NCBI RefSeq assembly: GCF_019303475.1
Contig: NZ_JABLSI010000001.1
Location: 5,610-69,609 of the forward strand
Length of the DNA: 64,000 nt
Reading direction: 5' to 3'
From: Streptomyces sp. JJ38
GTDB lineage: Bacteria; Actinomycetota; Actinomycetes; Streptomycetales; Streptomycetaceae
Part shown: positions 56,365 to 63,725 of the stretch, piece after piece
Numbering within the stretch: the first letter of the stretch is position 1
Layout of the letters: each line of letters starts with the position of its first letter
The notes under the pieces: generated by a model
What the model was told of the DNA's origin: nothing
The model's database searches: none
What the model saw: the letters and a program-made list of their open reading frames with translations, nothing else
Position numbers and translations under genes: made by a program

Positions 56365-57327
56365 TCACGGAACCGGGGCCGTCAGCGCGGCGGCCGCGGC
56401 ACCGACCAGACCGGCGTCCGTCCCCAGCCGTGCGGGCGCCACCTCGATGCCGCGCTGGAACGGCAGGGTGGCGTACCGGTCCAGCGCAGCCCGCAGCGGC
56501 CCGAACAGCAGCTCTCCGGAGCGCGCCACACCGCCACCGACCACGACGACGTCCAGCTCCACCAGCGCCGCGGTCGCCGCGACGGCGGCGGCGAGCGCCT
56601 GCCCCGCCCGCTCGAACACCGCGAGCGCGACGGGGTCTCCTGCCCCCGCCGCTGCCGCCACCGCGGCCGTCGACGCCGCACCGCCGGCCGGGCTCCAGCC
56701 CGCCCGCAGGGCCCGCCGCGTGATCGCCGTTCCGCTGGCGAGCGTCTCCACACAGCCGCGGCCGCCGCAGGCACAGGGCTCGCCGTCGAGGTCCACGCTG
56801 AGATGGCCGATGTGCCCGGCGTTGCCCGTCGGCCCCGCGTACGGGACGCCGTCCAGCACCAGCCCGCCGCCGACGCCCGTGGAGACCACCATGCACAGCG
56901 CGTTGGCATGGCCTCGGGCGGCGCCGTACCGGTGTTCGGCGGCGGCGATGGCCACGCCGTCCCCGACGAGCGTCACCGGCAGCCCGGCCACCGCGGGATG
57001 GCGCCGGACCCGGTCGACGAGCGGGAAGTCCCGCCAGTCGGGGATGTTGACGGGGCTGACGGTCCCGGCCGCGGCGTCCACCGGCCCCGCGCTGCCGATC
57101 CCGACCCGCCGCACCGCGCCCCGGCCCGGCGCGACCGCCAGCTCGTCCAGCACGCCCGTGACCGCGGCCAGTACCGCGTCCGCGGGAGCCGTCGCGGGAG
57201 TGGGCCGCTGGGTGCGCAGGAGGAGGGCCCCGTCCCCGCCCACCAGCGCCCCGGCGATCTTCGTTCCGCCGATGTCCACGGCGGCGCACAGCCCGTCGGC
57301 CGCGCTCCTCTCGGGTGGCTCAGCCAT
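56365..57327 (-). CDS. ROK-family sugar kinase
   Basis: A 320-residue kinase with phosphate-1 motif AAVDIGGTKIAGALVG, phosphate-2/adenosine region STGVGGGLVLDG and ROK zinc cluster HIGHLSVDLDGEPCACGGRGCVE. No N-terminal HTH is present, so it is an enzyme and not a NagC-type repressor. In the setting of ENGase and mannosidases it probably phosphorylates mannose or GlcNAc released in the cytoplasm; glucokinase is the alternative. GGAGG precedes the ATG. It converges on the GH38 gene and lies 54 bases downstream of the DUF6545 gene on the same strand. Confidence 0.86.
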   Translation of the reverse strand: MAEPPERSAADGLCAAVDIGGTKIAGALVGGDGALLLRTQRPTPATAPADAVLAAVTGVLDELAVAPGRGAVRRVGIGSAGPVDAAAGTVSPVNIPDWRDFPLVDRVRRHPAVAGLPVTLVGDGVAIAAAEHRYGAARGHANALCMVVSTGVGGGLVLDGVPYAGPTGNAGHIGHLSVDLDGEPCACGGRGCVETLASGTAITRRALRAGWSPAGGAASTAAVAAAAGAGDPVALAVFERAGQALAAAVAATAALVELDVVVVGGGVARSGELLFGPLRAALDRYATLPFQRGIEVAPARLGTDAGLVGAAAAALTAPVP

Positions 57328-57380
57328 GGCCCCTCCGCCACCTCCGGTGCCCGGTCCTCGTCTGACGACCGACAACGGTG

Positions 57381-58646
57381 TCAACTCGCGCCGCGGCCCG
57401 TCAACGGTGGCGCGGGCCCGGTCCCGGCGGCCCGGGCCCGCGCGTGGGCCACGGCGGGGGAGTGGACGAACTCCCAGGCGACGTCGGCGAGCCAGGCCGC
57501 CTCGGCGTCGACGCGGTCGCGCCGCACCGGTATCGCCGGGGCGCTGGTGTGCCCCACCCGCTCGGCGGTGCGGGGCCTCCGCCGTCCCGTTCCCGCGCAC
57601 TCCAGGGCGACGGCGAGGGCCGCCGCCTCGGTGGCGGCGGCCCGGCGCTCCTCGGGCACCGGATGCCTGCGGAGGGCCTCGGCCGTCCACGCGGCGGTGT
57701 CGGGGTGGACGTAGGGGCGCAGGGCCAGGTACCCGTCCCGGATCTCGATCACCCGGCGGTACCGGGCGAACTCCACGCCCCGCCGCCGGGGCACCAGCAC
57801 CGCGCTCTCCGGCAGCACGCTCCACAGGGCCGACCACAGGGGCCGAAGCGCCCGGTGGTCGCGGTAGGCGCGCAGCCAGCGTGCCGGACGTTCGGTGAGC
57901 GGCCCCCAGCGCGCGGCCGTCGCGCCCAGCCCCGCCAGCAGCAGGCAGCACCCGCTGAGCAGCACCGAAACGGTGCTGTGGCCGACCGGCTGGGCTCCCG
58001 TGCCCAGCATGTCGACGATCGCGGTCACCCCCCAGGCGGCCCACAGCAGCCCGACCACCCCGCTGGCGACGAGCAACCGCAGCCCCGTGCGCAACGGGCC
58101 GGGTGGCAGGCCACGCGCGTGCTGCACGACGACGAGGACGAAGACGCACACGCACCACAGGCTGTACAGGGTGAAGACGGTGTTGGCGGCGGCGACGGCG
58201 TACCGCCCGGCGCCGTGCGCGTACACGTGCCCGTCCGCCGCCCGCGGGCGGGCGGCCAGGAAGCACACCGCACACACCACCAGCGCCGTGACGGTCAACC
58301 GGCCGTGCCCGCGTCCCGTCCACCGCTCCTCCCGGGTGACCGTCGGCCCGGACAGCCGCAGCTTGAAGACCGTCAGAACCAGGAAGTACAGCGCCACCAT
58401 CTTGAGCTCGCGGCCCAGCAGATGGGCCGGGGCGGTCAGCGAGGAGAAGGGGGCGGCGAGCCGGTCCAGGGCCTCGCCGGTGGGCGGGGCGAGGATCACC
58501 ACGGCCGCTCCCATGGCGAACCCGAAGCAGCAGAGCAGCCGCGCGGCCGGCCCCGTCCTGCCCTTGCGGATCTGCCGGAACTCGTAGCCGCTCACCCCGA
58601 TGGCGAGAAGCGCCGGCAGGTAGGGCAGCGTCTCGCCCGGCCCCAC
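57381..58646 (-). CDS. MAB_1171c-like multi-spanning membrane protein (DUF6545)
   Basis: A 421-residue protein with about seven transmembrane helices in the first ~230 residues. A soluble C-terminal part follows (YRDHRALRPLWSALWSVLPE, VEFARYRRVIEIRDGYLALRPYV), the pattern of the MAB_1171c family, annotated as putative transporters of unknown substrate. The GTG at 58646 is 5 bases after the stop of the metallopeptidase gene, so they form one operon. Such pairs recur in actinobacteria. The biochemical role is unknown. Confidence 0.75.
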   Translation of the reverse strand: MGPGETLPYLPALLAIGVSGYEFRQIRKGRTGPAARLLCCFGFAMGAAVVILAPPTGEALDRLAAPFSSLTAPAHLLGRELKMVALYFLVLTVFKLRLSGPTVTREERWTGRGHGRLTVTALVVCAVCFLAARPRAADGHVYAHGAGRYAVAAANTVFTLYSLWCVCVFVLVVVQHARGLPPGPLRTGLRLLVASGVVGLLWAAWGVTAIVDMLGTGAQPVGHSTVSVLLSGCCLLLAGLGATAARWGPLTERPARWLRAYRDHRALRPLWSALWSVLPESAVLVPRRRGVEFARYRRVIEIRDGYLALRPYVHPDTAAWTAEALRRHPVPEERRAAATEAAALAVALECAGTGRRRPRTAERVGHTSAPAIPVRRDRVDAEAAWLADVAWEFVHSPAVAHARARAAGTGPAPPLTGRGAS

Positions 58647-58651
58647 GGAGG

Positions 58652-59185
58652 TCAGTTCCCGTCCGGCCGGCGGACGGGTTCTCCGATCAGGGCCGCCGCC
58701 CGGGAGCGCCCCTGGCCGGGCGGCGGGGACACGGCGTCGTTGCGCAGCGCGCGGTAGCGCAGCAGCGAGGCGAGGACCTCGGCCTCCTGCTCGTGCGGCT
58801 CGCTGTAGCAGGTGCGTCCGAGCACCTGCCGCACGAGCGTCGGCGGCAGATGCGGGATCAGGATGCCGAGGGCCCCCGCGTCGGCGTCGGCCTCGCGGTC
58901 GTGGCCGAAGAGCAGGTGTGCCGCCTCGTGGAGCAGGATGTGTTCACGGTGCAGTGTGGTGGTGTCCCGCGTGCAGAGGATGTAGTCGGTGCCGCCGGTG
59001 GTCGCCAGCAGCCCGCAGGGAGCGGTGTGCGGGAGCGGGACGGGCAGGATCTCGATGGGCCGTCCGCGCCGCTCGGCCACGGACGCGATGAACGCGGTGG
59101 CGTCGAAGGGGCTGGGCAGGGGCAGGCTGTCGGCGATCCGGCCGGCCCGTCGCCATAAGCGCCTTTGCTGCCGAACGACGCGCAC
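58652..59185 (-). CDS. ImmA/IrrE-type zinc metallopeptidase
   Basis: A 177-residue protein with the gluzincin motif HEAAH in LLHEAAHLLFGHDREADADA; the downstream acidic residues can supply the third ligand. A conserved-type front domain (IEILPVPLPHTAPCGLLATTGGTDYILC) is also present. ImmA/IrrE proteases cleave DNA-binding repressors, but no XRE repressor partner is adjacent here. The GTG at 59185 has GAGAGGGG about 6 bases upstream. A good -10 (TATACT, minus strand) lies 112 bases upstream. It is coupled to the DUF6545 gene. Confidence 0.78.
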   Translation of the reverse strand: MRVVRQQRRLWRRAGRIADSLPLPSPFDATAFIASVAERRGRPIEILPVPLPHTAPCGLLATTGGTDYILCTRDTTTLHREHILLHEAAHLLFGHDREADADAGALGILIPHLPPTLVRQVLGRTCYSEPHEQEAEVLASLLRYRALRNDAVSPPPGQGRSRAAALIGEPVRRPDGN

Positions 59186-59444
59186 TCGATGCCCCTCTCA
59201 GCGCGGAGTTCCTCTCCGCGGCGGTGCGAGGATGAACGCGGAACTAAAGGGAGAAACCTGTGACCGCTCGGTGATCGGACCGTGTCGAGAAGTGAAAGTA
59301 TACCGTCAGCCCGCACGGGTGACGAGTGATCACCACGGCCGTTCACCCTCCCGCCCGGGGCGAGTCGGCCCCGAAGCGGCCCGGTGGCCGTCCTCCTGGC
59401 ACCGGCTTCCCCGGCCTCGGCGCCGTCGCCGCCCGGCCCTCGCG
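59186..59444. promoter_or_regulatory. Promoter region of the metallopeptidase-DUF6545 operon
   Basis: On the minus strand a perfect-looking -10 TATACT (59302-59297) is preceded at 17-18 bases by TCGTCA. The perfect palindrome GTGATCAC lies at 59326-59333 just upstream, a possible operator. No gene is seen in these 259 bases. Confidence 0.5.
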
Positions 59445-60803
59445 TTACGGCCGCTCCGCGGCCCGCGCTCGTCCCTCCGCCGGCCTCTCGGCGTTGCTCC
59501 CCTCCTCCTCGGGGCGGCCCGTGGCCCGCGCCTTCTCCTCGGCCGTCTCGGCGGCCCGCAGACGCCGCGCCGCCCGCAGCGCGGGGGGCACGGCGAGCGC
59601 GCTGACGGTCAGCTGGCCCAGGCCCAGGAGGAGCAGGGCCTCCCGCACCCCCGCCCACTGGCCCAGCATTCCGCCGGCCAGCGCCCCCAGGGCGTTGGCG
59701 CCCGCCACGAACACCTGGATCGCCGTCATCACCCGCCCCAGCTCGTCCTCGGCGGCGTCGAGCGTGAGGGCCGTGCCCATGCCCACGTTGGCGATCGCGC
59801 CGAAGAAGACCGGCAGCGAGACGCCCACCGCGGCGATGGCGGCGGCCAGCGGCAACGGGCCGAAGGCCAGCGGGAGCAGCAGGGTGGAGACCGCCGCGAG
59901 GCTGAAGGTGGCCACGGTGATCCGGCGTGCGTCGCTGCCGGGGCCCAGGAGGCGGCCTGCGACGACCGAGCCCCCGAGCCCGGCGAGCCCGGACAGGGCG
60001 AAGACGAGCCCGTAGGCCGATGTGGGAAGCCCGACCTCCCGCAGGAGGAAGAGGCCGGTGAGCGCCGTGAAGCCCGAGCTGCACAGGGCGGTGGAGACCA
60101 GGAAGACCGCAAGCGACCGTTGGTAGGCGTCGCCGAGGAAGAATTTCACCCCCGCCGCTCTCCGCTCCCGGCCCCGCCTCTGGGCCGTGGGCCTGGCCCG
60201 GGCGGCGTCCGGTGCCCGCATCGACACCAGGGCCAGGGCGCTGAGCAGATAGCTGAGGGTGTCCACGGCCAGGGCCGCCTCGCCGCCGAACACGGCCACG
60301 GCCGGGCCCGCCAGTGAACGGCCGACCAGGGAGGCGCCGAACTTGCCGGACTGCAGGCGGGCCCGGGCCGGCCCGATCTGGTCCCGGTCGACCAGCTCGC
60401 GCAGGTGCACGAAGAACAGGGCCCCGGACACCGTGCCGAGGAGCGCGCGCACCGCGCTCAGAGCGGCGAGCCACAGGAGGGAGACGGCGTCCACCACCAG
60501 GCCCAGGGCGACGACGCCCACCGCCGCCGCGGAGAGCAGGTCCATGATGACCAGTGCGCGACGGGGGCGGGCGATCCGGTCCGCGAACGTGCCCAGGGGC
60601 AGGCCGAAGAGCAGCACGGGCAGGATGCCGGAGGCGGTGAGCAGGCCCGCCTCGGCCGCCGACACGTTCAACTGGACGACGGCGATGAGGGGGAAGGCGA
60701 CCGCGGTGAAGTAGGAACCGAAGGCGGAGGTGGTCTGGCCCCACCAGTACAAGCTGACATCACGCCGCACGGCGGTCACTCCAGGACGTGTCGTACCGGT
60801 CAT
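59445..60803 (-). CDS. MFS efflux protein of the lanthipeptide operon
   Basis: A 452-residue major facilitator with about 12 helices (MFS_3/drug-efflux subfamily): YWWGQTTSAFGSYFTAVAFPL, LLFGLPLGTFADRIARPRRALVIMDLLSA and LGRVMTAIQVFVAGANALGAL. The C-terminal ~45 residues are charged and Ala/Arg/Glu-rich. The ATG overlaps the LanKC stop by 4 bases (ATGA), so expression is coupled to the synthetase. It is the likely exporter or self-resistance pump for the lanthipeptide. Class III clusters more often carry RamAB-type ABC genes, none of which is seen here. Confidence 0.85.
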   Translation of the reverse strand: MTGTTRPGVTAVRRDVSLYWWGQTTSAFGSYFTAVAFPLIAVVQLNVSAAEAGLLTASGILPVLLFGLPLGTFADRIARPRRALVIMDLLSAAAVGVVALGLVVDAVSLLWLAALSAVRALLGTVSGALFFVHLRELVDRDQIGPARARLQSGKFGASLVGRSLAGPAVAVFGGEAALAVDTLSYLLSALALVSMRAPDAARARPTAQRRGRERRAAGVKFFLGDAYQRSLAVFLVSTALCSSGFTALTGLFLLREVGLPTSAYGLVFALSGLAGLGGSVVAGRLLGPGSDARRITVATFSLAAVSTLLLPLAFGPLPLAAAIAAVGVSLPVFFGAIANVGMGTALTLDAAEDELGRVMTAIQVFVAGANALGALAGGMLGQWAGVREALLLLGLGQLTVSALAVPPALRAARRLRAAETAEEKARATGRPEEEGSNAERPAEGRARAAERP

Positions 60804-63445
60804 GCCGGTGTGGGCGCGGGCCGGGCGGCGAGCGCGTCCACGGTGAACAGGGCGTCGGGCTCGGGGTCGAGCAGGTCGGACAGGAACAGCAGCACTCCGG
60901 CCGAGCCGCTGAACAGCTCCGCGCTGTAGCGCAGCGACTGGTCACCCAGCACCCGGACGCCGGTGGGATGCGGGATCACGTACTTGAACAGGGCGCGCCC
61001 GATGCGGACGGCGTCGCGACGGCTCTCCTGGTCCCCGGTCAGTGCCGCGTGCTCGGCCAGTGCGAAGCCCCGGCCCGCCAGCCCCTGGTACAGGCCCGGC
61101 ATGACGGTGAACGGGAGACGCAGCGGGGCGAGCAGTCTGGGCAGTGCCTCGGCGAGTCGGTCGTCGTCCAGCACGCTTAGGTACCGGGTGACGGTGTGCA
61201 CCATGCCGGCCGAGCCGCAGGAGAGGTAGGCCATCCTGCGGCTGTCGGACGCCGAGACGGGGAAGGTCAGCGTCGGCGCGTCGGGGTCGCAGGCGCGGTC
61301 GAGTTCCGCGTGCAGCAGCCGCAGTCCGCGCGCGAGATGGCTCGTGTCCCCCGTGACCGCGGCCAGCTGCTGGAGCATCAGCGCGATGCCGCACCGGCCG
61401 TGCAGGAGGCCCGTGGCGTCGTCCGGGCCGAGGAGTGGCCGCAGGAGGGCGTCCGGCGGGAGCTCGGCGGCGATCGCGAGTGCCCGGTCGAGATGGCGGG
61501 GGTCACCGGTGTGGCCGTGGACGGCCAGGTGGGCCATGGCCACACCGGCGGCGCCGCCGAACAGCGTGGCGCACTCGCGGGTGAGGGGGTGGCGGTCGGC
61601 ACGGCCCAGCAGGTCGACGGCCTCGGTGAGCATGCCGTGGTCGGCGAGTACGCGGGCGATACCGGCGGCCCCGGCGTACAGGCCGGGGGGCAGGTTCGCG
61701 GCGGCCAGGGCGTCCTTGCGCAACCGTTCCAGCACGCCGTCGGGCGCGGGCCGGCCGGCGCGGCGCAGCGCGTGGAGCACGCCGGCCGCGCCGTAGGCGA
61801 CGCACAGGGTGTTGAGCGCGTACCCCTCCATGACGGTGGGGAACATGCGGGTCGCGTGGTCGGCGTCGGCCATGGCGACGAGTGCGTCGGCGACGCCGTC
61901 CCGCAGGTCGGCGAGGTGCCGCTCGGGTTCGAGCGCGACCTCGTCCGGGCCGGGCAGCTCGGCGGTGCCCCGCGGCCGGTCGTAGCGGGTGGCGCGGTCC
62001 CACAGCGGCTTCGGCACCGGGGCGTAGCGGGACAGTTCGTGGTGCTGGTGGGCGAGGACGTGCGGGTTGCGCCGGGCCTCGTGCCGCAGGGGCCCGAGCA
62101 GGAGGTGGGTCAGGGCGGAGACGCCGTAGTCGTCCTTGACCGCGGGGTCGTCCACGGCCATGCCGGGCGGTGGCGTGTATCCGGGGGTGCCCACCGAGGA
62201 CGGCGGCTCGTCGACGGAACGGGCGGCTCCGAAGTCCACCAGGCGGGCCTGGTCGTCCTCGTCCACGAGAACGTTCCCGGGGCTGACGTCGCCGAAGCGG
62301 TAACCGACCGCGTGCAGACGCTCGATCGCCCGCTCGACCGCCGAGATGATCCGCAGGCACCGCTGGTAGTAGCGGCGCAGCTCCTCCCGGTGGACAGGGG
62401 GCGACAGCAGCGGGTGGGCGGTGTTGAGCCAGCGCGACAGAGGGACGCCGGGCACCAGCTCGGTCACCATGAAGTGGTGCTCCCAGACCTGGAAGACGTC
62501 CAGGGGTTCGGGGGCCAGCCCCGGGGCGAGCGCGTGGAGGCGGCGCAGGGTCTCCCACTCCCGCCGCAGGTTCTCCGGTGCCGTGCTGCCGTCTTCCAGG
62601 ACTCCGCAGTGCGCCCGGGCCTCCTTGACGAACACCGTCCTGCCCGTGGACGTCTCCCGGCCCCGGTAGGTGCCCCCGGCGTTGCTGAAGCGGATCGCCT
62701 CCTCGAAGGCGAAGCCGTTGAAGACCGAAGGCCCGTCGGCGCCCGCTCCCTCGGAAGCCGCCGCCCGGGCGTTTCCCCCATCGGCCGCCGCGGTCTGCCG
62801 CCCGGAACCGCTGCCTTGGTGCGTCACGAACGGGTCGGTGATGCCCTCGGGGAGGTGGAACTCCACGCCGCGGCGGTCCTCGACCAGCCTGCCGTGCCCG
62901 TCACGGACCAGGGAGACGGACGTCCCGTCCCCCCGCGTCCGGGGACGGTGGACGAAGGCCCCGTACCGGTAGTGCACGGTGCGGGACGTTCCGAAGCGCC
63001 GGTCGGTGAGGATGAAGGGGCCTTCCTCACCGTCCAGTTCCTCGCTCAGCCGCTCCATCAGCCCGCGGGCCGTCGGCACGTCGGGCGGGTAGGCGGCGAT
63101 GAACTTCCCGTTCTGGGCGCGGGAACCGTGGGGGTAGTGGGTACACAGGTGGAACAGCCGGCTGGCGAGGTGCTTGAAGGGGACCGCGTGGGCGAAGCAC
63201 ACCCGGGCCGTCGTGTCGAGCACCCGGGCGAGGCGGTCGGGCCGGGCCGACACGTGCACCTTCCAGCCGTCCTCGACGCCCCCGAGCCCGTCGCGATGCC
63301 AGACGGTCCACAGCCCCGACGGACGGCTGCGCCACCCGTCGGGTATCCGGGCGGGCCGGAACAGCTCGCCCTGGTCCGTGCAGGTTTCCAGCGGCGCGTA
63401 GAACTCCGGGTCCGCGACGATGTACCCGGAGGGGTTCTTCCTCAT
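60800..63445 (-). CDS. Class III lanthipeptide synthetase LanKC
   Basis: An 881-residue three-domain enzyme that phosphorylates Ser/Thr of a precursor, eliminates phosphate and cyclises. The N-terminal lyase domain (about 1-235) contains SRLFHLCTHYPHGSRAQNGKFIAAYP and RFGTSRTVHYRYGAF. The kinase domain (about 240-520) has the nucleotide Lys274 (VFVKEAR), catalytic loop GDVSPGNVLV (Asp386, Asn391) and DFG at 404-406. The C-terminal LanC-like domain (about 530-870) keeps GxxG repeats (GLYAGAAGIA, LFGGAAGVAMAHL, LSCGSAGMVHT, GLYQGLAGRGFAL) but not the zinc ligands, as the Cys and Cys-His positions read S and Y-Q. That is the hallmark of class III rather than class IV. The gene lies between the precursor gene and the MFS gene. 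Confidence 0.92.
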   Translation of the reverse strand: MRKNPSGYIVADPEFYAPLETCTDQGELFRPARIPDGWRSRPSGLWTVWHRDGLGGVEDGWKVHVSARPDRLARVLDTTARVCFAHAVPFKHLASRLFHLCTHYPHGSRAQNGKFIAAYPPDVPTARGLMERLSEELDGEEGPFILTDRRFGTSRTVHYRYGAFVHRPRTRGDGTSVSLVRDGHGRLVEDRRGVEFHLPEGITDPFVTHQGSGSGRQTAAADGGNARAAASEGAGADGPSVFNGFAFEEAIRFSNAGGTYRGRETSTGRTVFVKEARAHCGVLEDGSTAPENLRREWETLRRLHALAPGLAPEPLDVFQVWEHHFMVTELVPGVPLSRWLNTAHPLLSPPVHREELRRYYQRCLRIISAVERAIERLHAVGYRFGDVSPGNVLVDEDDQARLVDFGAARSVDEPPSSVGTPGYTPPPGMAVDDPAVKDDYGVSALTHLLLGPLRHEARRNPHVLAHQHHELSRYAPVPKPLWDRATRYDRPRGTAELPGPDEVALEPERHLADLRDGVADALVAMADADHATRMFPTVMEGYALNTLCVAYGAAGVLHALRRAGRPAPDGVLERLRKDALAAANLPPGLYAGAAGIARVLADHGMLTEAVDLLGRADRHPLTRECATLFGGAAGVAMAHLAVHGHTGDPRHLDRALAIAAELPPDALLRPLLGPDDATGLLHGRCGIALMLQQLAAVTGDTSHLARGLRLLHAELDRACDPDAPTLTFPVSASDSRRMAYLSCGSAGMVHTVTRYLSVLDDDRLAEALPRLLAPLRLPFTVMPGLYQGLAGRGFALAEHAALTGDQESRRDAVRIGRALFKYVIPHPTGVRVLGDQSLRYSAELFSGSAGVLLFLSDLLDPEPDALFTVDALAARPAPTPA

Positions 63446-63516
63446 CCTCGATCCACCCGTCCTGAAGAGAGATCACCGGCCGGCGCGGCCGTGGCCGGAG
63501 GTGTGCGCATGCCCTT

Positions 63517-63554
63517 GGTGCCGGTGTGGCCGCCGCGGCGGCCACACCGGCACC
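63517..63554. terminator. Perfect 38-bp palindrome between lanA and lanKC (attenuator)
   Basis: Arms at 63517-63535 and 63536-63554 are exact reverse complements (19 bp each, no spacer; arm GGTGCCGGTGTGGCCGCCG). On the minus strand it begins 10 bases after the precursor stop and ends 72 bases before the LanKC start. An RNA hairpin here would partly stop transcription or protect the precursor message, giving more peptide than enzyme. Confidence 0.8.
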
Positions 63555-63563
63555 CTGTGCGCT

Positions 63564-63725
63564 TCAGCAGAGGAGCAGGCTGACGTCGCTGTTGCCCGCG
63601 GGGTCCTCGATCTTCTCGCCCTCCATGCCCTGGAGGTTGCGGACCGAGTGGGCCTCCACCTCGGCCTCTTCCTCCTGCGGCGCGGCCTGCGGCTCCTCGG
63701 GCTTCGGCTCGTTGACGTCCGACAT
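63564..63725 (-). CDS. Class III lanthipeptide precursor with a single SxxSxxxC ring motif
   Basis: A 53-residue peptide. The N-terminus is acidic and Pro/Glu-rich (MSDVNEPKPEEPQAAPQEEE). A leader motif SVRNLQGMEGEKIEDPAG follows, resembling the LQxME of RamS/AmfS leaders, and the peptide ends NSDVSLLLC. The last eight residues S-D-V-S-L-L-L-C form one SxxSxxxC motif for labionin or lanthionine formation, identical in spacing to the first ring of SapB, and the Cys is the final residue. AAGGGAG sits about 7 bases before the ATG. It is the first gene of the lanKC-MFS operon. Only one ring is possible, whereas SapB has two. The mature N-terminus and cleaving protease are unknown. Confidence 0.88.
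   Translation of the reverse strand: MSDVNEPKPEEPQAAPQEEEAEVEAHSVRNLQGMEGEKIEDPAGNSDVSLLLC

Noticed and set aside
59232..59500. A plus-strand start MNAELKGETCDRSV as a possible second peptide gene
   Set aside because: No Ser/Thr-rich core with SxxSxxxC, no RBS, and the frame continues antisense into the MFS gene.
63446..63563. Search for a second precursor between lanA and lanKC
   Set aside because: The 118-base spacer contains only the palindrome; no ATG/GTG frame with a Ser/Cys core on the minus strand.
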